A DNA stretch of 64,000 nt, from the NCBI RefSeq assembly GCF_001553785.1, contig NZ_LOJP01000001.1, forward strand, positions 4,117,637 through 4,181,636, read 5' to 3'. This document shows, piece after piece, positions 8,516 through 17,773 of this stretch. The stretch comes from Actinoplanes sp. TFC3 (lineage in GTDB: Bacteria; Actinomycetota; Actinomycetes; Mycobacteriales; Micromonosporaceae). Made by a program: the position numbers and the translations under genes. The notes under the pieces were generated by a model, which did not search any database, had not been told where the DNA came from, and saw nothing but the letters and a program-made list of their open reading frames with translations. The first letter of the stretch is position 1; each line of letters begins with the position of its first letter.

Positions 8516-10129
8516 ATGGCAACCCCTGCAACACGCTCCCCCGGACTGATGGGCTGGGTCGGCGACCGCAAGCTGAGCACCAAGGTCATGACGATCGTGG
8601 TGACCCTGGCGCTGGTCGGTATCGGAGTGGGTGTCTTCGCCATGGTGCAGATGAGCAGGATCAGCGCCAGCGCTCAGGGCATCTACACCGGCAGTGTGCT
8701 GCCGGCCGAGCAGCTCGGCTCGATCTCCTCCGACGTCGGCAGCCTGCGCGTCGCGGTCGTCAACCACGGCATGAGCACCGCCGACGCGACGATGACCAAG
8801 TACGAGCAGCAGATCAAGCAGTACGACACCGCGCTGGACAGCGACGTGGCGACGTACCGCAAGAACGCCGCCGACACCGCCTCGCTCGACCAGTTCGTGG
8901 CGATCTGGAAGACCTACCGCACGATCCGCGACGAGCAGTTTCTTCCGGCCAGCCGCGCGAGGCGCACCGCAGAGGTGGAGAAGATCCGCGACGAGGGCCT
9001 GACCCCGCCGGTGCAGCAGGCCATCGCGCTGCTCGACAAGATGGAAGCCGCCCAGGTCGCCGCGGCGAGGAGCAACGCCGAGCAGGCCGACCAGAGTTAC
9101 CAGATGTCGCGGTGGATCACCATCGTCGTGCTGGCCGCCGGCATGCTCGCCGCAAGCGCGTTCGCCATCCTGGTCACCCGCGCGATCGTGCGCCGCATCC
9201 GGGCACTGTCGGGTGTCGTCGAGGCCATCGCCGGCGGTGACCTGACCCGCGACGCCGGGCTGAACAGCAGCGATGAGATCGGCACCATGGGCGCGCAGCT
9301 CGACCGGGCCAGCCGCACCCTGCGCGAGACCATCGCCCAGATCGGTGGCAGCAGCCGTACGCTGGCCGGCTCGGCGCAGCAGATGACCGGGGTCAGCGCG
9401 CAGATCGCGGTCAACTCCGAGCAGACCACGTCGCGGGCCGACACGGTGCGCACCGCCGCGCAGGATGTCTCGGCGAACGTGGAGACGGTCGCCGCGGCCA
9501 GCGAGCAGATGACCGCCTCCATCCGCGAGATCGCCACCAGCGCCGCCGACGCCGCCGGAGTCGCCCGCGGCGCCGTCGAAGTCGCCCAATCCGCCAACAA
9601 CACCGTCGCCAAACTCGGCGTCTCCTCCGCCGAAGTCGGCAACATCGTCAAAGTCATCACCTCCATCGCCGAACAAACCAACCTGCTCGCCCTCAACGCC
9701 ACCATCGAAGCCGCCCGCGCCGGCGAAGCCGGCAAAGGCTTCGCCGTAGTCGCCTCCGAAGTCAAAGACCTCGCCCAGGAAACCGCCAAGGCCACCGAAG
9801 AAATCTCCAGCCGCATCCAGGCCATCCAAACCGACACCACCGCCGCCGTCGACGCCATCGGCCAGATCGCCGAGGTCATCGAACGCATCAACGCCTACTC
9901 CGACACCATCGCCTCCGCCGTCGAAGAACAAACCGCCACCACCAGCGAGATCGGCCGCAGCGTGTCCGAAGCGGCCGGCGGATCGACCAACATCGCTCAG
10001 ACCATTGCCGGGGTGTCGGAGGCCGCGCAGAACACCAACGCCGGAGTGGCCGAGTCGCAGCGCACCGCCGGGGAACTGTCGCGGCTGGCCGAGGATCTGC
10101 AGACCCTGGTCGCCAAGTTCCGCGTCTGA
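8516..10129 (+). CDS. Methyl-accepting chemotaxis protein
   Basis: Transmembrane chemoreceptor, 537 residues. A first membrane helix at about 24-46 is followed by a helical extracytoplasmic domain (about 47-198, four-helix-bundle type), a second helix at 199-225, a HAMP linker and a long signalling coiled coil. The kinase-contacting tip reads EQTNLLALNATIEAARAGEAGKG. ATG 8516 is preferred because GAGG lies upstream and the membrane topology then fits; the frame is open to 8435. Codon use switches abruptly between about 9560 and 9945 to GAA, AAA and CAA, unlike the rest of the gene. No cheA or cheW is adjacent; cheB and cheR occur near 58-61 kb. Confidence 0.95.
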   Translation: MATPATRSPGLMGWVGDRKLSTKVMTIVVTLALVGIGVGVFAMVQMSRISASAQGIYTGSVLPAEQLGSISSDVGSLRVAVVNHGMSTADATMTKYEQQIKQYDTALDSDVATYRKNAADTASLDQFVAIWKTYRTIRDEQFLPASRARRTAEVEKIRDEGLTPPVQQAIALLDKMEAAQVAAARSNAEQADQSYQMSRWITIVVLAAGMLAASAFAILVTRAIVRRIRALSGVVEAIAGGDLTRDAGLNSSDEIGTMGAQLDRASRTLRETIAQIGGSSRTLAGSAQQMTGVSAQIAVNSEQTTSRADTVRTAAQDVSANVETVAAASEQMTASIREIATSAADAAGVARGAVEVAQSANNTVAKLGVSSAEVGNIVKVITSIAEQTNLLALNATIEAARAGEAGKGFAVVASEVKDLAQETAKATEEISSRIQAIQTDTTAAVDAIGQIAEVIERINAYSDTIASAVEEQTATTSEIGRSVSEAAGGSTNIAQTIAGVSEAAQNTNAGVAESQRTAGELSRLAEDLQTLVAKFRV

Positions 10130-10194
10130 AGGTTCACCCGTTCGTGGCGCCGGCGCGGGGCGCGGGCGCGGCACCGTCGCGTTCGCTGATCGCC

Positions 10195-10200
10195 TAGGGT
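10195..10200 (+). promoter_or_regulatory. -10 element TAGGGT of the NarL-type gene
   Basis: TAGGGT, 7 bases, then ATG 10208; a leaderless start is likely. Confidence 0.55.
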
Positions 10201-10207
10201 CTGTGCC

Positions 10208-10885
10208 ATGGACGGGGTCCGGACCGTACGGGTGCTGCTGGCCCATGACCAGCCGATGCTGCGCTCAGGGCTGCGCCGGGCGCTGGAGGGCGCCGGGGAG
10301 CTGAGCGTGGCCGGGGAGGCCGGGGACGGCGCCGAGGCCGTCGACCTGGCCCGGCGCCTGCTGCCCGATGTGCTGCTCACCGGGCTGCGGCTGCCCAAGA
10401 TGGACGGCTTGGCGGTGACCCGGGCCCTCGTGTCGGCCCGGTTGCCGGTGCGGGTGCTGATCATGAGCGCTCAGGACACCGACGAGCAGGTGCTCGGGGC
10501 CGTGGCGGCCGGAGCGGCGGGTTTTCTCGGCAAGGATGCGGCGCCCGGTGATCTGGTGGCCGCGGTGCGCACCGTGGCGGGCGGCGGTGCGGTGCTGGCC
10601 CCGCTGATCCTGGGGCGGCTGCTGGCGCGGGTGGCCGAACTGTTGCCCGCCGCCGGGGCCACGCCCGTGGCGCCGGTACTGGAGTCGCTGACCGACCGGG
10701 AGCGCGAGGTGCTCGCCCATGTCGCTCGTGGACATTCCAATGCCGAGATCGCCGCTGCCCTGACCGTCAGCGAGACCACGGTCAAAACCCACGTCGGGCA
10801 CGTGCTGACCAAGCTGCGGTTGCGCGATCGGGTGCAGGCGGTCGTTTTCGCGTACGAGAAAGGGCTTGTGCTGCCCGGCAAATGA
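10208..10885 (+). CDS. NarL/LuxR-type regulator with degenerate receiver domain
   Basis: DNA-binding regulator of 225 residues with an N-terminal receiver fold and a C-terminal LuxR helix-turn-helix (LTDREREVLAHVARGHSNAEIA, SETTVKTHVGHVL). The usual phospho-acceptor Asp is replaced: PDVLLTGLRLPKMDG has Gly59 where the family has Asp, and the acidic pair near the N terminus reads AHD instead of ADD. The Lys of GFLGKD is kept. It is an orphan without a histidine kinase nearby, so it is probably not controlled by phosphorylation. It sits between the chemoreceptor and an ABC exporter, whose control is a guess. Confidence 0.9.
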   Translation: MDGVRTVRVLLAHDQPMLRSGLRRALEGAGELSVAGEAGDGAEAVDLARRLLPDVLLTGLRLPKMDGLAVTRALVSARLPVRVLIMSAQDTDEQVLGAVAAGAAGFLGKDAAPGDLVAAVRTVAGGGAVLAPLILGRLLARVAELLPAAGATPVAPVLESLTDREREVLAHVARGHSNAEIAAALTVSETTVKTHVGHVLTKLRLRDRVQAVVFAYEKGLVLPGK

Positions 10886-11045
10886 CCGCCTCTCCGGGAA
10901 AACCCTGACCCCTCGTAGGTGGCGTCCCCCAGGCAAATCTCCGCGCTCTCCTCCGCCCGCAGACGGACGTCGGGCCCTTATCCCCCCGCAAGACTGAGGC
11001 GGCCAGCCAGGCAGAGCGCCGGCGGTACCACGAGGGGGATCAGAC

Positions 11046-11855
11046 GTGACAGCGACGAAGGCCGGCGAACCGATCGCGGCGCGCGCCGACGAGGTGTGGA
11101 AGGTCTACGGCTCGGGCGAGGCGAAAGTCGTCGCGTTACGCGGGGTCAGCGCCACCTTCCTGCAGGGCTGCTTCACCGCCATCATGGGCCCGTCAGGCAG
11201 CGGCAAGTCCACGCTCATGCACTGCCTGGCCGGGCTCGACCGGGTGGACCGGGGCACCGTGCACGTCGGCGGCACCGAGGTCAGCGGGCTGGGCGACAAG
11301 GCGCTCACCCGGCTGCGCCGCGACCGGGTCGGCTTCATCTTCCAGCAGTTCAACCTGCTGCCCACGCTGAGCGCGGCCGAGAACATCCGGCTGCCGCTGG
11401 ACATCGCCGGACGCAAACCCGATCCGCAGTGGTGGGACATCGTCATCGACACCGTCGGGCTGCGCGACCGGCTGTCGCACCGGCCCAGCCAGCTCTCCGG
11501 CGGCCAGCAGCAGCGGGTGGCCTGCGCCCGCGCGCTGATCGGGCGTCCCGACGTGATCTTCGCCGACGAGCCGACCGGCAACCTGGACTCGCGCTCGGGT
11601 GCCGAGGTGCTGTCGTTCCTGCGGGCCAGCGTGCGCGAACACAACCAGACCATCGTGATGGTCACCCACGACCCGGTGGCGGCCGGCTACGCCGACCGGG
11701 TGGTGTTCCTGGCCGACGGCGAGATCGTCGACGAGCTCACCGGCCCCACCCCCGAGTCCGTCCTGGACACGATGAAGCGCCTCGACACGCTCACTGCCCC
11801 GGTGCCCTCGCCAACCACCCCGCCGCCCTTCATCGGACTGAAGGCGGCCCTGTGA
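11046..11855 (+). CDS. ABC transporter ATP-binding protein, MacB/LolD type
   Basis: ATPase subunit of 269 residues. Walker A GPSGSGKST is near 45, the Q loop is FIFQQFNLLPT, the signature is LSGGQQQRV and Walker B is VIFADEPTGN followed by VTHD. This subfamily pairs with FtsX-like permeases. GTG 11046 has GAGGGGG about nine bases upstream. The stop codon overlaps the ATG of the permease by one base, so the two are translated together. A short Pro-rich tail follows the ATPase domain. Confidence 0.93.
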   Translation: MTATKAGEPIAARADEVWKVYGSGEAKVVALRGVSATFLQGCFTAIMGPSGSGKSTLMHCLAGLDRVDRGTVHVGGTEVSGLGDKALTRLRRDRVGFIFQQFNLLPTLSAAENIRLPLDIAGRKPDPQWWDIVIDTVGLRDRLSHRPSQLSGGQQQRVACARALIGRPDVIFADEPTGNLDSRSGAEVLSFLRASVREHNQTIVMVTHDPVAAGYADRVVFLADGEIVDELTGPTPESVLDTMKRLDTLTAPVPSPTTPPPFIGLKAAL

Positions 11856-14401
11856 TGCTGCGCGCCACACTGAAAAGTCTCCTGGGCCGCAAACTGCGGC
11901 TGATCCTGTCCGGCTTGGCCGTGGTGCTGGGGGTCATGTTCGTCGCCGGCGCGTTCGTGGTCACCGACACGCTGAGCCGCTCCTTCGACAGAGTGTTCGC
12001 CGACGCCTACTCGACAACCGACGTCGGGGTCAGCGCCAAGCCCAAGGTCGCGGTCTCCGAGATGGAGGGTGAGCAGGTGGCCACGCCGCTGCCGGCGGCC
12101 GTGGTCGATATGATCAAGAGCGTTCCGGGGGTACGGTCAGCCGAGGGGCTCGCCGGAGCCGACGGCGCCCGGGTCATCGGCAGCGACGGCAAGGTGCTCA
12201 GCTCCGTCGGGCCACCGCGGATGGGCGTCGCGTGGACCGGTGAGGACGAATTGGTCCAGCTGCGCCAGGGCCGGGGGCCGGCGGCACCCGACGAGATCGC
12301 CGTCAACGCCGCGGTGGCCAAGGCCGCCGGGCTCACGGTGGGCGACCGGGTGGGCGTGCTCACGTTGGAGCCCAAGAAGGAGTTCACCCTCGTCGGGGTG
12401 TGGGGCTACAGCGGTTCGCGGGACAGCCTGGGCGGCACGCAGGAAGTGGCGTTCACCGAGGCTGTCGCGCAGAAACTGATGCTTGGCCGTACCGGCGTGT
12501 TCAGCTCTGTGCGGGTTTCCGCCTCCGATGGTGTGTCCCCTGAGCAGGTGCGCGACCGGATCGCCACCGCGCTCGGTGCGGACTATGAGGTCAAGACCGG
12601 CCAGCAGCTCGCCGACGACAACGCCGCGGACCTGCAGCAGGGCCTGAGCTTCTTCAACCAGATCCTGCTCGGCTTCGCCGGGGTCGCGCTGTTCGTGGGT
12701 ATCTTCCTGATCCTCAACACGTTCTCGATCATCGTGGCGCAGCGCACCCGCGAGCTGGCCCTGATGCGCGCGCTCGGCGCCAACCGCCGCCAGGTGATCA
12801 CCTCGGTGCTGGTCGAGGCCATCGTGATCGGCCTGCTGGCCTCGGTGCTCGGCCTGGCCGCCGGGGTGGGCGTGGGTGGGCTGCTGGCCACCCTGTTCAG
12901 CAAGTTCGCCGGGGGCCTGCAACTGGCCGGGGTGGGTGTGCCCCCCGCGGCCGTGATCAGCTCGTTTGTGGTGGGCATCGTGGTCACTGTGGTCGCCGCC
13001 GTGCTGCCGGCGCTGCGGGCCTCGCGCATCCCGCCGATCGCCGCGATGCAGGACGTCGCGATCCCGGACCGTCCGCTGACCGCGATCAGCGTGGCCGGTG
13101 GGGCGGTCACCGCCGCCGGGGCCGCAGCGCTGGGCGTCGGGCTGTTCCGCGACGCCGGCGACGCCGGCGACGCCACACTGTGGCTCATTCTCGGCGGTGT
13201 GCTGGTCACCTTCGTCGGCGTGGCGCTGCTGACCCCGCTGCTCAGCCGTCCGGTCGTGGCCCTGCTGGGCCGGTTGTTCTCCTGGTCGGTGCCGGGGCGG
13301 CTGGGCCGGCTCAACTCCGGGCGCAACCCGCGCCGCACGGCCATCACCGCGGCCGCCCTGATGGTGGGGATCGCCCTGGTCACCGGGGTCACCGTGGTCA
13401 TGGACTCGGCCAAGAGCAGCCTCACCGCCGAGGTCGGGCGGGTGCTGCACGCCCAGATCATCATCAGCGGCGACCAGAACGGCCCGCGCGCGCCGAGCTA
13501 CGACCCGGCCGTGGTGGCGTCGGTGAGAAACGTCCCGGGGGTACGGGCGGCTGCCGGCCTGTGGAGCGGCCAGGTGCTCATCGACGGCAAGCGGCAATGG
13601 GTCGACGCCACCGACGACCTGGGCGAGCTGTCCGCGGCGTTCGGGTCCACCCGGCTCGCACCGCTGCGCGGGGACCAGATCGCCGTCAGCATCCCGGACG
13701 CCGCCGAGCGGGGCTGGAGCGTCGGCTCGACGGTGAGCATCCAGGCCGCCCGCGGTGAGCCGCACCGCTACACGGTCGCGGCGTTGTTCCCGGAGGACAG
13801 CGTGCCCGGCTGGCTGCTGATGCCCGCGGCGGCCACCAAGGACTTCGGCGTCACCCAGCCGATGATGGGCTTCGTCCAGCTCGACCCGGCGGTCGCCGTG
13901 TCCGCGGTGCTGCCGCAGATCAAGGCGCTGCTGGCCGGCAGTCCCGAAGTGTCGGCCATGGATGCCGGAGGGTTCATCGACCAGCAGGCGGCCACGTTCG
14001 ACACGGTCATCACCATGATCCAGGTGCTGCTGGCGCTGGCGATCCTCATCGCCGTGCTGGGCGTGGTCAACACCCTGGCGCTGTCGGTGCTGGAACGCAC
14101 CCGCGAGCTCGGGCTGCTGCGCGCGGTGGGGCTGAGCCGGGCCCAGACCATGCGCATGGTGACAGTGGAAGCGGTGGTCATCTCGGTGTTCGGTGCGCTG
14201 CTGGGCGTCAGCGTCGGGGCCGGGCTGGGCTCGGCGGTCACCCGGGCGCTCAAGAGCGACGGCATCACCGAGCTGGTGCTGCCGTGGGGCCGGATGGGGA
14301 CCTACCTGGTGCTGGCCGCGCTGGTCGGGGTGATCGCCGCGGTGGTGCCGGCGATCCGGGCCGCCCGCCTCAACGTGCTGGGCGCCATCGCCCATGATTG
14401 A
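11855..14401 (+). CDS. ABC transporter permease with two FtsX-like domains
   Basis: Membrane subunit of 848 residues for the adjacent ATPase. A first helix lies at about 11-35, a large extracytoplasmic domain follows, then an FtsX-like triple helix (about 265-400), further helices, a second extracytoplasmic domain and a final FtsX-like block ending in AIAHD. Such transporters use ATP to drive periplasmic or cell-surface work or to export peptides and lipids rather than act as classic importers. ATG 11855 overlaps the ATPase stop (TGATG). The substrate cannot be read from the sequence. Confidence 0.92.
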   Translation: MLRATLKSLLGRKLRLILSGLAVVLGVMFVAGAFVVTDTLSRSFDRVFADAYSTTDVGVSAKPKVAVSEMEGEQVATPLPAAVVDMIKSVPGVRSAEGLAGADGARVIGSDGKVLSSVGPPRMGVAWTGEDELVQLRQGRGPAAPDEIAVNAAVAKAAGLTVGDRVGVLTLEPKKEFTLVGVWGYSGSRDSLGGTQEVAFTEAVAQKLMLGRTGVFSSVRVSASDGVSPEQVRDRIATALGADYEVKTGQQLADDNAADLQQGLSFFNQILLGFAGVALFVGIFLILNTFSIIVAQRTRELALMRALGANRRQVITSVLVEAIVIGLLASVLGLAAGVGVGGLLATLFSKFAGGLQLAGVGVPPAAVISSFVVGIVVTVVAAVLPALRASRIPPIAAMQDVAIPDRPLTAISVAGGAVTAAGAAALGVGLFRDAGDAGDATLWLILGGVLVTFVGVALLTPLLSRPVVALLGRLFSWSVPGRLGRLNSGRNPRRTAITAAALMVGIALVTGVTVVMDSAKSSLTAEVGRVLHAQIIISGDQNGPRAPSYDPAVVASVRNVPGVRAAAGLWSGQVLIDGKRQWVDATDDLGELSAAFGSTRLAPLRGDQIAVSIPDAAERGWSVGSTVSIQAARGEPHRYTVAALFPEDSVPGWLLMPAAATKDFGVTQPMMGFVQLDPAVAVSAVLPQIKALLAGSPEVSAMDAGGFIDQQAATFDTVITMIQVLLALAILIAVLGVVNTLALSVLERTRELGLLRAVGLSRAQTMRMVTVEAVVISVFGALLGVSVGAGLGSAVTRALKSDGITELVLPWGRMGTYLVLAALVGVIAAVVPAIRAARLNVLGAIAHD

Positions 14402-14410
14402 GGCTCACGC

Positions 14411-15139
14411 TCAGTCCTGGGCGGTGGCGATGACCTCTTCGCTGAGCAGTTTGCCGAGGTAGGCGGGGTCGACGCCGACGAGGGTGGTGCGGATGTGCAC
14501 CCCGTCGGTGGGCGGCAGCTCCAGCTCGGCCGGCACGGCCAGTACCGCGGCCCCCGAGGCGGCGGCGCTGGCCATGCCGGTCGGGGAATCCTCGATCGCC
14601 ACGCAGCCGGCGATCGGCACGCCGAGCAGCTCGGCCGCCGTGCGGTACGGCGCCGGGTCGGGCTTGGGCGCCGACACCTCGTCACCGCAGACAATCACGT
14701 CGAAATTCTCCCGGCCCAGCGTCTTGAGAGCCACCTCGACCAGGCGCCGGCCGGTGGAAGTCACCAGCGCGGTGGGCAGGCCCGCGGCGCGGACGGCGTG
14801 CAGCAGCTCCATCGCCCCGGGCCGCCACACCAGGCCCCCGGCGAATAGTTCCTCGACGCGGTGTTCGAGCCAGCTCACGTCGGCGGCCTCGTCGCGGTCG
14901 GGCTGGCCGAGATCCTCGCGCAGGATGCGCATCGAGGTGGCCATGCTGCCGCCGATCATGGCGATGCGGGCGTGCTCGGACAGCCGCCCACCGGCGTGGC
15001 GGGCCAGCTCGCCCAGGGCGATGTCCCAGACCTTCTCGCTGTCGACCAGGGTGCCGTCCATGTCGAAGAGCACCGCGGCCGGTTGTCGTGCGCTCAGGGC
15101 GACCCTCCTGCGGACGTACCGGATAATCTCCTCCTGCAT
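14411..15139 (-). CDS. HAD-family phosphatase
   Basis: Haloacid-dehalogenase phosphatase of 242 residues, beta-phosphoglucomutase/phosphatase-like. Motif I is FDMDGTLVDSE, motif II VTSTG, motif III Lys in SAPKPDP and motif IV EDSPTG. A helical cap lies between motifs I and II. The ATG has almost no Shine-Dalgarno, so the start is less certain than the rest. It ends nine bases from the convergent permease gene. The natural substrate is unknown. Confidence 0.88.
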   Translation of the reverse strand: MQEEIIRYVRRRVALSARQPAAVLFDMDGTLVDSEKVWDIALGELARHAGGRLSEHARIAMIGGSMATSMRILREDLGQPDRDEAADVSWLEHRVEELFAGGLVWRPGAMELLHAVRAAGLPTALVTSTGRRLVEVALKTLGRENFDVIVCGDEVSAPKPDPAPYRTAAELLGVPIAGCVAIEDSPTGMASAAASGAAVLAVPAELELPPTDGVHIRTTLVGVDPAYLGKLLSEEVIATAQD

Positions 15140-15151
15140 TGTCCCAGGCCG

Positions 15152-15182
15152 GGCCGGTCAGAACGGCCTGATGTGACCGGCC
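15152..15182 (-). terminator. Hairpin after the metallopeptidase gene
   Basis: GGCCGGTCA (15152-15160) pairs perfectly with TGACCGGCC (15174-15182) around a 13-base loop, directly after the metallopeptidase stop. There is no T run, as is usual for GC-rich terminators. Confidence 0.55.
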
Positions 15183-15923
15183 TTACGACAGGTTGCAGGG
15201 CTTGAGGGAGTCGCTGTAGCCGTTACTGAACGCCCGCGTGCGCTGCTTGGCGGTGCCGTGCGCGCCCTCGGCGAACCAGGGCTGACCGGGGTCGTCGCCC
15301 ACCGCTTCCAGACCCGCGGCCAGCTCCTGCAGATCCCCGTCCTCCAGGCGCAGCCGGCCGGCCTTCTCCATGTCACCGATGTACGCCCCGGCCATGCAGT
15401 CGGCCTGCAGCTCCTGCTCGATGGTGAACTGGGCCTGCAGGTTGAGCCGGCGTTGGATGGCATGCGCGTATTCGTGGCCCAGCAGATAGAAGATGAACGC
15501 GTCGCCGATCTGCCGGAACGCGCCGAACGCCCACTGCGCGTCGTAGGCGATGAAATCCCCGGCCGAGCAGTAGGCCGCGTTGTTCAGGCCCAGCCCCTGC
15601 CCGCCGCAGTCGACCTCGCCGTCCTCGTCGTAGGGGATCAGCTCGGCGATGGGCTGGAAATCCAGGCCCGAGCGGTCGAACTCGGTTTTCCAGTACTCCT
15701 CGGCGATCGAGCGGGCGTCCCCGACGTCGGACTGGAACTCCGCGACGGTGTCCGTGCCGTCGACGTCGGGATCCAGCGGCGCCGGTGAGGTGCGCGTCTG
15801 CTGCTGCGGGCGGGCCGGCTGACCGGCCGGGCCCTGCTGGGGCGCGGCGACGCAGCCGAGGGCGATCAGCGCCGCACCGAGCAGAGCCGGGATGACGAGA
15901 CGGTTGCGGTGCGGCACCGGCAT
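15183..15923 (-). CDS. Neutral zinc metallopeptidase, probable lipoprotein
   Basis: Extracytoplasmic zinc protease family (YpfJ-like), 246 residues. HEYAH provides two zinc ligands and the Glu of EQELQADCMAGAY the third. The N terminus is basic then hydrophobic and reaches IALGC; the cysteine could be lipidated, though Ala at -3 is not ideal for a lipobox. A Pro/Gln linker follows. ATG 15923 is selected because GGAGG stands six bases upstream; an open frame further upstream adds unrelated sequence. Substrates are unknown. Confidence 0.88.
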   Translation of the reverse strand: MPVPHRNRLVIPALLGAALIALGCVAAPQQGPAGQPARPQQQTRTSPAPLDPDVDGTDTVAEFQSDVGDARSIAEEYWKTEFDRSGLDFQPIAELIPYDEDGEVDCGGQGLGLNNAAYCSAGDFIAYDAQWAFGAFRQIGDAFIFYLLGHEYAHAIQRRLNLQAQFTIEQELQADCMAGAYIGDMEKAGRLRLEDGDLQELAAGLEAVGDDPGQPWFAEGAHGTAKQRTRAFSNGYSDSLKPCNLS

Positions 15924-16045
15924 GCGGGTCCTCCAGGGCTGGCGTGACCGGGTTCCCTCCACGATACGGATGGCCGCACACCCCCGGTTGAAGGTGTGTG
16001 GCCCGGCACACGCCGAAGCGGTGGGCGAGTCGCGTCCGGCGGGCG

Positions 16046-16051
16046 TACGTT
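16046..16051 (+). promoter_or_regulatory. -10 element TACGTT of aldo/keto reductase 1
   Basis: TACGTT, 6 bases, ATG 16058; a leaderless start is likely and excludes the upstream ATG at 15998. Confidence 0.45.
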
Positions 16052-16057
16052 TCCCCC

Positions 16058-17029
16058 ATGGAACAGGTCTCACTGGCTGGTCTCGACGTCTCGCGCATCG
16101 GGCTGGGCTGCATGGGAATGTCGGCGTTCTACACCGGCAAGGGCAACGACGCGCAATCGGTACGCACGATTGAGCGCGCCCTCGAACTGGGGGTCACGTT
16201 CTTCGACACCGCCGAGGTCTACGGCCCGTTCACCAACGAGGAGCTGCTCGGCCGCGCGCTCAGCGGGCGGCGCGACGATGTGGTGATCGCCTCCAAGTTC
16301 GGGCTGATGACGCATCGTGACGGCCCCGCGCACCGCCACATCGATGGGCACCCGGACAACCTGGCGGTGGCGGTCGAGGGTTCGCTGCGGCGCCTCGGCG
16401 TCGAGCACATCGACCTCTACTACCAGCACCGCATGGATCCCGGCGTGCCCATCGAGGACACCGTGGGCGCGCTGGCCGACCTGGTGCAGGCGGGCAAGAT
16501 CCGGCACATCGGGCTGTCCGAGGCCGCCCCCGCCACGATCCGCCGTGCGCACGCCGTACACCCGGTCACCGCCGTGCAGTCGGAGTATTCACTGTGGACG
16601 CGCGACCCGGAGGCCGAGGTGCTGCCGCTGCTGCGCACCCTGGGCATCGGCTTCGTGCCGTATTCGCCGCTGGGCCGCGGCTTCCTGACCGGCGCGATCA
16701 CCTCGCCGGAGGACTTCGATGACGACGACTTCCGCAAGGACAACCCGCGTTTCCAGGGTGAGAACTTCACCAAGAACCTGCGCATCGTGGACGAGGTGAC
16801 GGCGGTGGCGGCCGAGGTTGGCGCGACCACGGCCCAGGTGGCGCTGGCCTGGGTGCTCGCGCAGGGCTGCGACATCGCCGCGATCCCGGGCACCAAGCAG
16901 GTCAGCCGGGTCGAGGAGAACGCGGCGGCCGACGCGGTGCGACTCTCTCCCGAGCAGCTGTCCCGGTTGTCGGCGATCCAGCCCCCGTCGGGCGAGCGTT
17001 ACGCGGACATGACCCCGATCGGGCGCTGA
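16058..17029 (+). CDS. Aldo/keto reductase
   Basis: NADPH-dependent oxidoreductase with a TIM-barrel fold, 323 residues. The catalytic tetrad is visible as Asp and Tyr in FFDTAEVYG, Lys in VIASKFG and His in YYQHRMD. The NADP-binding end reads AIPGTK. It resembles the AKR13-like general carbonyl reductases. A DUF2071 gene follows after five bases, so the two form an operon. Substrate not evident. Confidence 0.92.
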   Translation: MEQVSLAGLDVSRIGLGCMGMSAFYTGKGNDAQSVRTIERALELGVTFFDTAEVYGPFTNEELLGRALSGRRDDVVIASKFGLMTHRDGPAHRHIDGHPDNLAVAVEGSLRRLGVEHIDLYYQHRMDPGVPIEDTVGALADLVQAGKIRHIGLSEAAPATIRRAHAVHPVTAVQSEYSLWTRDPEAEVLPLLRTLGIGFVPYSPLGRGFLTGAITSPEDFDDDDFRKDNPRFQGENFTKNLRIVDEVTAVAAEVGATTAQVALAWVLAQGCDIAAIPGTKQVSRVEENAAADAVRLSPEQLSRLSAIQPPSGERYADMTPIGR

Positions 17030-17034
17030 GGCTG

Positions 17035-17763
17035 GTGGCCGTCGAGGAGGTCACCCCGCGCACGCTCCGCCCGGTGCGCCGCCCCTGGCTGGTGCAGAGC
17101 TGGCGCGACCTGGCATTCCTGCACTGGGCAGTGGACCCCGAGGTGGTCGCCCCGTTCCTGCCGCGCGGCACCGGACCGGACACCCTCGACGGTGTCACCT
17201 ACGCCGGCCTGATCGGCTTCCGAATGGTCGGGCTCGGACCCCTCAGCGGACCGGGCCTGCCCTACCTGGGCACGTTCTGCGAGACCAACGTGCGTCTCTA
17301 CAGCGTCGACGCCAAGGGCCGGCGAGCCGTGGTGTTCCTGTCACTGGACGCCGAACGGCTGCTGCCGGTGCTCACGGCGCAGGCCCTGCTGCGGCTGCCG
17401 TACAAGTGGTCCCGGATGCGCCTGACCCGCGACGGCGACCTGCTGCGCTACACCTGCCGGCGGCGCCCGTCCGGTCCGTCGTCGGATTTTGCGGTACGGG
17501 TGGGAGCGCCGCTGAGCGACCCGTCCCCGCTGGAGCACTTCCTCACCGCCCGCTGGGGTCTGCACACCCGCGCATGGGGCCGCACGGTGCACCTTCCCAA
17601 CGAGCATCCTCAGTGGCCGCTGCACCGCGCCGAGCTGGTGAACCTGGACGACGGGTTGCTGGGCGCGGCGGGGTTGCCGGCGATGAGCGGGCCGCCGGTC
17701 AGCGTGCTGTACTCCCCCGGCGTCCCGGTCACCTTCGGCGGCCCCGGCGTGGCGGCGCGCTGA
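17035..17763 (+). CDS. DUF2071 (YqjF-like) family protein
   Basis: A 242-residue soluble protein with the family pattern: an N-terminal RPWLVQSWRDLAFLHWAVDP, then GLIGFRM, a GTFCETNVRLYSV block and a C-terminal YSPGVPVTFG. The fold is thought to resemble acetoacetate decarboxylase; no activity is established for this family. It starts with GTG five bases after the aldo/keto reductase stop and ends ten bases from the convergent SRPBCC gene. Confidence 0.8.
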   Translation: MAVEEVTPRTLRPVRRPWLVQSWRDLAFLHWAVDPEVVAPFLPRGTGPDTLDGVTYAGLIGFRMVGLGPLSGPGLPYLGTFCETNVRLYSVDAKGRRAVVFLSLDAERLLPVLTAQALLRLPYKWSRMRLTRDGDLLRYTCRRRPSGPSSDFAVRVGAPLSDPSPLEHFLTARWGLHTRAWGRTVHLPNEHPQWPLHRAELVNLDDGLLGAAGLPAMSGPPVSVLYSPGVPVTFGGPGVAAR

Positions 17764-17773
17764 CGCCGTCTGC

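Noticed and set aside
7481..10246. A 921-codon minus-strand frame
   Set aside because: Gly/Asp-rich shadow of the RecB-like and chemoreceptor genes on the plus strand; GC-rich DNA produces such long antisense frames.
12137..14395. A 752-codon minus-strand frame opposite the permease
   Set aside because: His/Gln/Arg-rich composition without domains; antisense shadow of the FtsX-like permease.
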